64,000 nt of DNA from Acerihabitans sp015654925 (GTDB lineage: Bacteria; Pseudomonadota; Gammaproteobacteria; Enterobacterales; Enterobacteriaceae). The stretch covers positions 4,154,001-4,218,000 of the forward strand of contig NZ_CP178732.1 in assembly GCF_047324175.1 (NCBI RefSeq). The letters are read 5' to 3'. Made by a program: the position numbers and the translations under genes. Below are positions 43,595 to 51,061 of the stretch, in pieces; the stretch's first letter is position 1, and the number at the start of each line of letters is the position of its first letter. Under the pieces are notes generated by a model. The model made no database searches. It was given only the letters and a program-made list of their open reading frames with translations, and was not told the DNA's origin.

Positions 43595-43649
43595 TTAGAT
43601 ATATCTAAGTTACCCGGGGTCCCCAAAAATTGCAATAAAAGATATATCT
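43595..43649. promoter_or_regulatory. Paired palindromic operators of the PadR operon
   Basis: TTAGATATATCTAA at 43595-43608 is a perfect 14-bp palindrome. AGATATATCT at 43640-43649 repeats its core, with centres 43 bp apart (about four helical turns). Both lie just upstream of the PadR start at 43578, so autoregulation is likely. Confidence 0.75.
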
Positions 43650-43710
43650 AAATTAACAGAGAAGCAGGCGATGCAAGCGAGGAGATAAAACGTTGGGGAA
43701 GCTAAAACAA

Positions 43711-43742
43711 TAAACCCGACCGCCCCTTACGGGACGGCCGGG
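43711..43742 (-). terminator. Terminator of seqA-pgm
   Basis: On the minus strand, CCCGGCCGTCCC pairs with GGGGCGGTCGGG (12 bp with two G-U pairs) around GTAA, followed by TTTATTGTTTT. It lies 23 bp after the pgm stop. Confidence 0.82.
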
Positions 43743-43764
43743 CCAAAGGCGGCAAAACGGGAGG

Positions 43765-45408
43765 TTACTTGGCGCCAGCCAGCACTTCGCTGACAATTTC
43801 CACCGCTTCTTTTTCAATTTGCTCGCGGTGTTCGGCGCCGAGGAAGCTTTCGCAATAAATTTTGTAGGCCTCTTCGGTACCGGAGGGCCGCGCCGCGAAC
43901 CAGCCGTTCTTGGTCATGACTTTCAGCCCGCCGATGGATGCGCCGTTACCGGGCGCTTCGGTCAGGCGCGCGGTGATCGGATCGCCGGCCAGGGTGCTGG
44001 CGCTGACTTTTTCCGGCGACAGTTTGCTCAGGATAGCCTTTTGCGCATGGGTGGCCGGAGCCTGGATGCGGTTATAGCTGGGGGCGCCAAAACGCTGCGC
44101 CAGCTCATCATAATGCTGCTGCGGATTTTTACCGGTGACCGCGGTAATTTCCGCCGCCAGCAGGCACATGATAATGCCATCCTTGTCGGTGGACCACGGA
44201 CGGCCGTCAAAACGCAGGAACGAGGCCCCGGCGCTCTCTTCGCCGCCAAAACCCAGGCTGCCGTCAAACAGTCCGTCGACAAACCACTTGAAGCCCACCG
44301 GCACTTCCACCAGCTTGCGGCCGAGATCGGCCACCACGCGGTCGATCATCGCGCTGGATACCAGCGTTTTGCCTACCGCCACATCCGCGCCCCACTGCGG
44401 GCGATGCTGGAACAGGTAGTTGATGGCCACCGCCAGGAAATGGTTGGGATTCATCAACCCCGCCGGCGTAACGATGCCGTGGCGGTCGTAATCCGGATCG
44501 TTGGCCAAGGCCAGATCAAACTTGTCGCGCAGCGCCAGCAAGCCGGCCATCGCCCATTGGGACGAACAATCCATGCGGATAATGCCGTCATGGTCAAGAT
44601 GCATAAAGCGGAACGTCTGGTCGATCTCTTCATTCACCAGCGTCAAGTCCAGCTGATAGTGCTGGGCGATACGCTGCCAGTAGGCGATACCGGAACCGCC
44701 GAGGGGATCGACGCCCAGCTTCAGGCCGGCTTTTTGGATCGCCGCCATATCCACCACGTCGGCCAGCCCCTCCACGTAAGCCTGCACCAGATCCTGCGCA
44801 TGGATATGGCCGCTCTGCCAGGCCGCATCCAGCGTCTGGCGCCGCACGCCGCGCAAATCCTCGGCCAGCAGGGCATTGGCGCGCTCTTCAATCACCTTGG
44901 TCAGATTGGTATCCGCCGGCCCGCCGTTAGGCGGATTATATTTAATCCCGCCGTCTTCCGGCGGATTATGGGATGGGGTGATTACGATGCCGTCCGCCTG
45001 GGGACCGCCGGCGCGATTGTGGGTCAGGATGGCGTTCGACACCGCCGGGGTGGGGGTAAAACCGTTGTCCTGCTGGACAATCACTTCCACGCCGTTGGCG
45101 CTGAGCACTTCCAGCACGGAAATAAACGCCGGTTCCGACAGCGCATGGGTATCTTTACCCACGTAGCACGGCCCGGTGATGCCCTGGTTGCGGCGTTCTT
45201 CGGCGATCGCCTGGCTGATGGCCAGGATATGGGCTTCGTTGAAACTGTGACGGCCCGCGCTGCCGCGATGACCGGACGTCCCGAATTTCACCGCATGGGC
45301 GGTATTGCCCGTTTCCGGACGCAAAACATAATACTGCGAGGTTAACTGCGCGACGTTAATCAAATCGCTTTGCCGGGCGGGTTGCCCGGCGCGGGGGCTA
45401 TTAGCCAT
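43765..45408 (-). CDS. pgm: Phosphoglucomutase Pgm (alpha-D-glucose)
   Basis: Interconverts glucose-1- and glucose-6-phosphate, linking galactose use, glycogen and UDP-glucose supply. 547 aa against 546. Visible are GTSGHRGSAGRHSFNE, the phosphoserine loop ITPSHNPPEDGGIKYN, the metal-binding loop ANDPDYDRHG, the sugar-binding GGEESAGASFLR and the phosphate-binding ARPSGTEEAYKIY. Downstream of seqA by 27 bp on the same strand, as in E. coli. Confidence 0.98.
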   Translation of the reverse strand: MANSPRAGQPARQSDLINVAQLTSQYYVLRPETGNTAHAVKFGTSGHRGSAGRHSFNEAHILAISQAIAEERRNQGITGPCYVGKDTHALSEPAFISVLEVLSANGVEVIVQQDNGFTPTPAVSNAILTHNRAGGPQADGIVITPSHNPPEDGGIKYNPPNGGPADTNLTKVIEERANALLAEDLRGVRRQTLDAAWQSGHIHAQDLVQAYVEGLADVVDMAAIQKAGLKLGVDPLGGSGIAYWQRIAQHYQLDLTLVNEEIDQTFRFMHLDHDGIIRMDCSSQWAMAGLLALRDKFDLALANDPDYDRHGIVTPAGLMNPNHFLAVAINYLFQHRPQWGADVAVGKTLVSSAMIDRVVADLGRKLVEVPVGFKWFVDGLFDGSLGFGGEESAGASFLRFDGRPWSTDKDGIIMCLLAAEITAVTGKNPQQHYDELAQRFGAPSYNRIQAPATHAQKAILSKLSPEKVSASTLAGDPITARLTEAPGNGASIGGLKVMTKNGWFAARPSGTEEAYKIYCESFLGAEHREQIEKEAVEIVSEVLAGAK

Positions 45409-45435
45409 CGGTGCTTCTCCCTTGGCTGCTATTAA

Positions 45436-45969
45436 TTAAATGGTGCCGCAAACTTTATCCGTCAGTTCCACCGGGAACTGCATGGCCAGCATAATGTGTT
45501 CCACCATGCCGCGTTTACGTCCGGTGTTGGTATTCGTTATGACCCAATAGGGCGTTTCCGGTACCTGTTTAGGTTTAGTATGGCTGCCATTTTGCAAAAG
45601 TGTCTGTTCATCGGCGGCAAAATAGGTACGGGTGCGCCCATGGAGGATATCGGCCGCCTCGGCGAACTGCGCCGGGGAGATCTGGTAAAGGGTGGTCAGC
45701 ACCAGCATAAAGCGGTCAACCGCCTTGCGCTGTTCGGCATAGCTGTCCGAAAGCAGCAGCTCGCGCATGGCGCGCACCCGATCGCGGGCCGGCGCGGGAA
45801 CCTCCGGCTTGGCCTGCACCTCGGCCGGCGGCGCGCTGCGGGGGGTTGCGCCGGCCTGCGCGTCGAATTTCAGCATGCGGCGTAAAATATCCGAGGCGCT
45901 TTCGCCGATATGTTGGGTGTGACCGGCGATATAGCGGTAAAGGTCTTCGTCGACTTCAATTGTTTTCAT
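45436..45969 (-). CDS. seqA: SeqA, negative regulator of replication initiation
   Basis: Binds hemimethylated GATC clusters and sequesters oriC and new forks. The N-terminal oligomerisation domain MKTIEVDEDLYRYIAGHTQHIGESASDILRRML is followed by a Pro/Ala linker (about 40-68). The DNA-binding domain has DRVRAMRELLLSD, GRTRTYFAADEQTLLQNG and PYWVITNTNTGRK. ATG at 45969 is the family start (the frame opens 8 codons earlier). 177 aa against 181, the difference lying in the linker. Confidence 0.97.
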   Translation of the reverse strand: MKTIEVDEDLYRYIAGHTQHIGESASDILRRMLKFDAQAGATPRSAPPAEVQAKPEVPAPARDRVRAMRELLLSDSYAEQRKAVDRFMLVLTTLYQISPAQFAEAADILHGRTRTYFAADEQTLLQNGSHTKPKQVPETPYWVITNTNTGRKRGMVEHIMLAMQFPVELTDKVCGTI

Positions 45970-46094
45970 CTTTATCCGGGGTTTTCTTCTCATAAATCAA
46001 TCAACAGGATTATACAAGCTAAACCGTCCCTGCGAATAGCGCTAGTATCGGGCTTAACCAAAAAGTCGGATAATCCCCCGTCCGGGCCGGCAGG

Positions 46095-46118
46095 CGCGCC
46101 GCCATTTTTTGCGGCGCG
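46095..46118. other. GC-rich hairpin between seqA and ybfF
   Basis: CGCGCCGC/GCGGCGCG with an 8-nt loop containing TTTTTT, upstream of both divergent genes. Shortly after it, CATGCTAGGC (46132-46141) equals a word of the 22-kb array. Purpose unknown. Confidence 0.4.
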
Positions 46119-46240
46119 GGCGCGGAAAACTCATGCTAGGCTAACCCTATTGCGCGCGGACCAGATCCGTATGCGCCGCAAAATAACTTTATGATCAATT
46201 GCTAAAAAGGCCAATAAACCGCGCCGCCATAAGGATCACG

Positions 46241-47023
46241 ATGAAATTACACTATCGTCTGCAACCGGCCCGACAGCCCGGCGATGCGCTGCCGGTGGTT
46301 TTGCTGCACGGCCTGTTCGGCAGCCTGGATAACCTCGGCGTGCTGGCCCGTCCGCTGCAAGAGCAGCATGCCACCCTGCAAATCGATTTGCGCAACCACG
46401 GTCTTTCACCCCATGATAGCGACGCCGGTTACGCCGCCATGGCCGGCGATGTGCTGGCACTTTTGGATGAGCTGCAAATAGAACGGTGCATCGTTATCGG
46501 CCATTCCATGGGCGGCAAGGTCGCCATGATGCTGACCGCCCTGATTCCCGGGCGGATCGCCGGGCTGGTGGTGATTGATATGGCTCCGGTCAGCTACCCT
46601 ACCCGCCATCACGACGGCGTATTTGCCGCGCTGCGGCGGGTAAGCGCGGCGGGCATCACCCAGCGCACCGAGGCGGCGGCGCTGATGCGCGAGGATATCG
46701 CCGACCAGGGGACGATTCAGTTTTTACTGAAATCCCTGCGTCCTGAGGGATGGCAATTCAACGTCGAAGCCCTGTGGAACAGCTATCCGGCGCTGATCGC
46801 CTGGCAGGAATCCGCTCCCTGGCCCGGTCCGGTATTATTTATCCGCGGCGAAAAATCCCCCTATCTGGATGACCGCTACCGGCAGGACATCCAGCGGCAA
46901 TTCCCGCAGGCGCGCGGCCATGCCATCGCCGGCGCCGGGCATTGGGTCCACGCGGAAAAACCCGAAGCCACCGTGCGCGCCGTCGCGCGTTTTCTGGCAT
47001 CGTTGCCGAAACGGCCTGATTAA
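46241..47023 (+). CDS. ybfF: YbfF, alpha/beta-hydrolase esterase
   Basis: Carboxylesterase/acyl-CoA thioesterase-like protein. 260 aa with an alpha/beta-hydrolase fold: oxyanion strand VVLLHGLFGSLDNLG, nucleophile serine in GHSMGGKVAM and catalytic histidine in GAGHWVHAEKP, plus the IDLRNHGLSPHDS loop. The physiological substrate is unknown. The frame is open from 46199, but the ATG at 46241 has AAGGA about 6 bases upstream and matches the E. coli start (MKLxxR). Divergent from seqA. Confidence 0.92.
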   Translation: MKLHYRLQPARQPGDALPVVLLHGLFGSLDNLGVLARPLQEQHATLQIDLRNHGLSPHDSDAGYAAMAGDVLALLDELQIERCIVIGHSMGGKVAMMLTALIPGRIAGLVVIDMAPVSYPTRHHDGVFAALRRVSAAGITQRTEAAALMREDIADQGTIQFLLKSLRPEGWQFNVEALWNSYPALIAWQESAPWPGPVLFIRGEKSPYLDDRYRQDIQRQFPQARGHAIAGAGHWVHAEKPEATVRAVARFLASLPKRPD

Positions 47024-47078
47024 CCTTGAGTTTAATATTGTCGTTTAATGCCGGGGTGGGGTAACATGGCGCGCTATG

Positions 47079-47115
47079 TTTTCCGGCGCCACGACGTCCG
47101 GAAAAGTAACGTTAC
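47079..47115. promoter_or_regulatory. Hairpin and 10-bp palindrome upstream of ybfE
   Basis: TTTTCCGG (47079) pairs with CCGGAAAA (47098) across 11 nt. Directly after it is the perfect palindrome GTAACGTTAC (47106-47115), 88 bp before the ybfE start. It may be the end of the ybfF message plus an operator. No clear LexA box was found, although ybfE is LexA-controlled in E. coli. Confidence 0.35.
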
Positions 47116-47203
47116 GGGCGAGACACCCTGATGGCGAAGCCAGCATCGGCACCGTCAGGGCGGTTGCCCGCCCGCTTTCCGATGCACAATCCCTTCATGA
47201 CCT

Positions 47204-47503
47204 ATGGCAAAAGAACAAACGGACCGCACCACCCTGGATTTATTTATCGATGAACGACGTCCAGGGCGCCCGAAGACCAACCCCCTATCCAGGGATGAGC
47301 AGTTGCGCATCAATAAGCGCAACCAGCTGCGCCGGGATAAAGTGCGCGGCCTGCGCCGGGTGGAACTGAAAATCAACGCCCAGGCGGTGGACGCGTTAAA
47401 CGAACTGGCGGAGCGGCAAAATCTGTCGCGCAGCGAACTGATAGAATTGATTTTACTGGCCGAGCTGGAGCGGCAGCAAAATGCGGCCAAGGGGGGGCAA
47501 TGA
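47204..47503 (+). CDS. ybfE: YbfE, small predicted DNA-binding protein
   Basis: 99 aa, strongly basic. Begins MAKEQTDRTTLDLF and continues RRPGRPKTNPLSRDEQLRINKRNQ, nearly identical to E. coli YbfE (97 aa), including the AT-hook-like RRPGRPK. The C-terminal half (INAQAVDALNELAERQNLSRSELIELILL) is ribbon-helix-helix-like. In E. coli it is a LexA-regulated gene of unknown function. 180 bp after ybfF. Confidence 0.9.
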   Translation: MAKEQTDRTTLDLFIDERRPGRPKTNPLSRDEQLRINKRNQLRRDKVRGLRRVELKINAQAVDALNELAERQNLSRSELIELILLAELERQQNAAKGGQ

Positions 47504-47683
47504 CCCCATAGCACCCTTACGCCGCCGGCTGATTCAAGGCTTGCGGCCGCGGGGAGTCTGAATTTGAGACAAAACCCCGGCGGAACGAGTTTCTCCCGCT
47601 GTTATGGTCTGCTATTATTGCCCCAGAACCCGAACGAACCGATTGCAGAACATATCCTTAATATTTAAGAGGTTTTCAAATTC

Positions 47684-48199
47684 ATGGCAACTGTAGGCAT
47701 TTTTTTTGGCAGTGATACCGGCAATACCGAAAATATTGCCAAAATGATCCAAAAGCAACTTGGCGCGGATGTTGCCGAAGTTCATGACATTGCCAAAAGC
47801 AGTAAAGAAGACCTGGCGCAGTTCAATACTCTGCTACTGGGTATCCCGACGTGGTATTATGGCGAAGCGCAATGTGATTGGGATGACTTTTTCCCTACCC
47901 TGGAAGAGATTGATTTCACTGGCAAAACCGTGGCCCTGTTCGGCTGTGGCGACCAGGAGGATTACGCGGAATATTTTTGTGACGCCATGGGCACCATCCG
48001 CGATATCATCGAACCGAACGGCGCGACCATTATCGGCCATTGGCCTACCGCCGGTTACCATTTCGAAGCCTCGAAAGGGCTGGCCGACGACAATCATTTC
48101 ATCGGCCTGGCCATCGATGAAGATCGCCAACCTGAACTGACCAATGCTCGGGTCGACGGCTGGGTAAAACAGATCAGCGCCGAGCTGAACCTGGGCTGA
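47684..48199 (+). CDS. fldA: Flavodoxin 1 FldA
   Basis: FMN-containing electron carrier serving radical-SAM and other reductive enzymes (MiaB, encoded at 61883, is one client type). Long-chain flavodoxin, 171 aa against 176. FMN phosphate loop GSDTGNTENIAKMIQ at residues 9-23, isoalloxazine-binding GIPTWYYGEAQCDWDDF and the loop GCGDQEDYAEYFCDA. It precedes fur on the same strand, and read-through into uof-fur is known in E. coli. A long hairpin with ACGGGCCG/CGGCCCGT arms follows at about 48227-48255. Confidence 0.97.
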   Translation: MATVGIFFGSDTGNTENIAKMIQKQLGADVAEVHDIAKSSKEDLAQFNTLLLGIPTWYYGEAQCDWDDFFPTLEEIDFTGKTVALFGCGDQEDYAEYFCDAMGTIRDIIEPNGATIIGHWPTAGYHFEASKGLADDNHFIGLAIDEDRQPELTNARVDGWVKQISAELNLG

Positions 48200-48436
48200 T
48201 TCACCGGCTGCCCCGGCAACCACCACGGGCCGTCAGCCGTTATGGCGGCCCGTCGGCCTTGCCGATAAGTTATTCCTGTCGAATTAATAGATACAAGTTT
48301 TTAACTTTTAGCCACAAAGCGGTACAATAGCGCAGCGGTTTCACCCTTTTGGTCAAAATGTTGCAGAATGTGCCCTACGAAAAGGGCTATAGTTGTTAAC
48401 AGGGTGCGGTTTTCATTTTGGACAGGCAGTCCTATA

Positions 48437-48511
48437 ATGAGACGGCGTCACATTTTTCGGGCCGACCGATGTTATAGGCTACATTTGCCTACAATCAGAT
48501 TTTCAAAGTAA
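48437..48511 (+). CDS. uof: Uof, leader peptide upstream of fur
   Basis: A 24-codon frame (ATG 48437, TAA 48509-48511) ends 15 bp before fur. It finishes YRLHLPTIRFSK, close to the conserved end of the E. coli upstream-of-fur peptide, whose translation is coupled to fur and targeted by RyhB. A TATAAT at 48433-48438 overlaps the ATG. If that is a fur promoter, only the longer fldA-fur message would carry the complete frame. The C-terminal conservation is convincing; the start is not. Confidence 0.55.
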   Translation: MRRRHIFRADRCYRLHLPTIRFSK

Positions 48512-48526
48512 CAGGACTATACCCGC

Positions 48527-48997
48527 ATGACTGACAATAATATTGCATTGAAGAAGGCCGGCCTGAAAGTCACCCTTCCCAGACTGAAGATTCTGGAAGT
48601 GTTGCAAGATCCGGAATGCCATCACGTCAGTGCGGAGGATCTCTACAAAAAACTGATCGATATGGGCGAGGAGATCGGTTTAGCCACCGTGTACCGGGTA
48701 CTGAACCAGTTTGACGATGCCGGCATCGTCACCCGCCATAATTTCGAAGGCGGCAAATCGGTTTTTGAACTGACCCAGCAGTATCATCACGATCATCTGA
48801 TCTGCCTGGATTGCGGCAAAGTGATTGAGTTTCGCGATGAATTTATCGAAGCGCGCCAGCGCGATATCGCCAAAAAACACAATATCAAACTTACCAACCA
48901 CAGTTTATATCTTTACGGACATTGTGAAGTCGGCAACTGCCGTGAAGACGAAACCCTGCACGACCATAGCGATATGCTTAACGGCGTGAAGGAATAA
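48527..48997 (+). CDS. fur: Ferric uptake regulator Fur
   Basis: Fe(II)-responsive repressor. 156 aa against 148, with the excess at the C terminus (DDxLHDHSDMLNGVKE region). The winged-helix domain has LKVTLPRLKILEVLQ and EIGLATVYRVLNQFDDAGIV. Metal sites are in YHHDHLICLDCGKVIEF (including C93 and C96), with the second cysteine pair C132/C137 in GHCEVGNCRED. Its own targets in the window probably include gpmA (Fur box at 5934). Confidence 0.98.
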   Translation: MTDNNIALKKAGLKVTLPRLKILEVLQDPECHHVSAEDLYKKLIDMGEEIGLATVYRVLNQFDDAGIVTRHNFEGGKSVFELTQQYHHDHLICLDCGKVIEFRDEFIEARQRDIAKKHNIKLTNHSLYLYGHCEVGNCREDETLHDHSDMLNGVKE

Positions 48998-49040
48998 CCC
49001 GGGCGTTTCCACCGTAGCCACGTTCCCAGTGGCCAGGCAT

Positions 49041-49066
49041 AAAAAAAACGCTGCCGAAGCAGCGTT
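49041..49066 (-). terminator. Intrinsic terminator after glnS
   Basis: On the minus strand AACGCTGC pairs with GCAGCGTT around TTCG and is followed by a run of T. It lies between convergent fur and glnS. Confidence 0.92.
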
Positions 49067-49089
49067 GATATCAATTCGCGGCGGCGTCC

Positions 49090-50757
49090 TCAGACGGCGG
49101 TTTTGGTCCAGGTGTCCCGCAGGCCGACGGTGCGGTTAAACACCGGTTTTTCCCGGCTGAAGTAGCGGGTGTCGGCGCAGAAGTAACCTTCGCGTTCAAA
49201 TTGGAACGGATGGCCGATCTGGGCGTCCAGCACGCTTGCCTCCACGATACCTTGCTTGATCACCAGCGATTCCGGATTAAGCGCCGACAGAAAATCTTCC
49301 GCCGCGGCGGGATTCGCCTCGCTGAACAAACGATCGTATAAGCGGAACTCCGCGGCGACGCCGCGGGTAGCCGATACCCAATGGATAACCCCTTTCACCT
49401 TGCGCCCATCCGCCGGATCTTTACTTAACGTGTCCGGATCATAAGTGCAATACAAAGCGGTGATTTCACCCTCTTCATCTTTTTGCACGCGTTCGGCCTT
49501 GATCACATAGGCATTGCGCAGCCGTACTTCTTTGCCCAGCACCAGCCGCTTGTACTGCTTATTGGCTTCCTCGCGAAAATCCGCCCGATCGATATAAATC
49601 TCGCGGCCAAACGCCACCTGGCGATGACCCATTTCCGGTTTATTGGGATGGGTTGGCATGGTCACGGTCTCTTCGTGCCCGACGGGCAGATTTTCGATAA
49701 TCACCTTGACCGGGTCGATAACCGCCATGGCGCGCGGGGCGCTTTCGTTCAAATCTTCGCGGATACAGGCTTCCAGAGCGGCGATTTCCACGTTGTTATC
49801 CTGCTTGGTCACGCCGATGCGACGGCAGAATTCGCGGATCGAGGCGGCGGTATATCCACGGCGGCGCAGGCCGGAAATAGTCGGCATGCGCGGGTCATCC
49901 CATCCCTCGACAATATTTTCCGCCACCAACTGGGTCAGCTTGCGCTTGGACATAATGGCGTATTCAAGATTCAGACGCGAAAACTCATATTGGCGCGGGT
50001 GGCAGCCAATACTGATGTTATCCAGCACCCAATCATATAAGCGGCGGTTATCCTGGAACTCCAGGGTGCACAGCGAATGGGTAATCCCTTCCAGGGCATC
50101 GGAGATGCAGTGGGTAAAATCATACATCGGATAGATGCACCATTTGGTGCCGGTCTGGTGGTGTTCGGCGAACTTGATGCGGTACAGCACCGGGTCGCGC
50201 ATTACCATAAAGGAGGACGCCATATCGATTTTGGCGCGCAGGCAGGCCGAACCTTCGGCAAACCCACCGTTGCGCATGATGGCGAACAGTGCCAGGTTGT
50301 CTTCCACCGGACGATCGCGGAACGGGCTGTTTCTGCCCGGCGAAGTCAGGTTGCCGCGATATTCGCGAATAGCGTCGGGGGACAGCTCGTCCACATAGGC
50401 CAGCCCTTTTTTGATCAGCTCCACGGCGTAGTCATGCAACTGGTCAAAATAATCCGATGAATAATGAATATCGCCGCTCCACTCGAACCCCAGCCACTTG
50501 ACGTCCTGCTTGATCGAATCAACGAATTCGATATCTTCTTTCGCCGGATTGGTATCATCAAAACGCAGGTTGCACTGTCCCTGGTAATCCTGGGCGATGC
50601 CGAAATTCAGGCAAATGGACTTTGCATGACCGATATGCAAATAGCCGTTAGGCTCCGGCGGAAAACGGGTATGCACCGAATGGTGCTTACCCGATGCCAA
50701 ATCTTCGTCAATAATTTGACGAATAAAGTTCGTTGGGCGGGCTTCTGCCTCACTCAT
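49090..50757 (-). CDS. glnS: Glutaminyl-tRNA synthetase GlnS
   Basis: Charges tRNA-Gln, three genes for which lie at 59-59.5 kb. 555 aa against 554. Class I signatures are PPEPNGYLHIGHAKSICLNFG and the KMSKS-type MSKRKLTQLV. The acceptor- and anticodon-binding beta-barrels follow (TMPTHPNKPEMG, REIYIDRADF). Monocistronic. E. coli has chiP/chiQ between glnS and fur; they are absent here, and only 92 bp separate the two genes. Confidence 0.98.
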   Translation of the reverse strand: MSEAEARPTNFIRQIIDEDLASGKHHSVHTRFPPEPNGYLHIGHAKSICLNFGIAQDYQGQCNLRFDDTNPAKEDIEFVDSIKQDVKWLGFEWSGDIHYSSDYFDQLHDYAVELIKKGLAYVDELSPDAIREYRGNLTSPGRNSPFRDRPVEDNLALFAIMRNGGFAEGSACLRAKIDMASSFMVMRDPVLYRIKFAEHHQTGTKWCIYPMYDFTHCISDALEGITHSLCTLEFQDNRRLYDWVLDNISIGCHPRQYEFSRLNLEYAIMSKRKLTQLVAENIVEGWDDPRMPTISGLRRRGYTAASIREFCRRIGVTKQDNNVEIAALEACIREDLNESAPRAMAVIDPVKVIIENLPVGHEETVTMPTHPNKPEMGHRQVAFGREIYIDRADFREEANKQYKRLVLGKEVRLRNAYVIKAERVQKDEEGEITALYCTYDPDTLSKDPADGRKVKGVIHWVSATRGVAAEFRLYDRLFSEANPAAAEDFLSALNPESLVIKQGIVEASVLDAQIGHPFQFEREGYFCADTRYFSREKPVFNRTVGLRDTWTKTAV

Positions 50758-50982
50758 ATTGATATTCCTCTACGCGAAAGCACGACATTTATCGCCCATA
50801 TGTTCCAACAAGCCACGTTTCGACACAACCGTTAGTTGCAGAAAATCTTATCCCGGCGCGAGCGCCGCCGTTGGCCATGGCTAGCCGATAAGGCGATGGT
50901 TTGACATTATATTACCATAGGCGCGATAACGCCGGAGGATAACCGGAAAGGGATTCATCGGGATGGAACAACGGAGCGGGAA

Positions 50983-51011
50983 GGTTCCGGCGCGCCAGGC
51001 GCGCCGGAACC
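50983..51011. terminator. Near-perfect palindrome after nagE
   Basis: GGTTCCGGCGCGCC and its exact complement are separated by a single A (14+14 bp). It lies 51 bp past the nagE stop and within the 304-bp gap to glnS, which otherwise shows nothing clear. The T-run after the stem on the minus strand is weak (TTCCC), so it is a terminator or mRNA 3'-end stabiliser candidate. Confidence 0.5.
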
Positions 51012-51061
51012 AACAATACAACTACAACTAGATATTGAACGCCGGCTATAACCACATGCGG

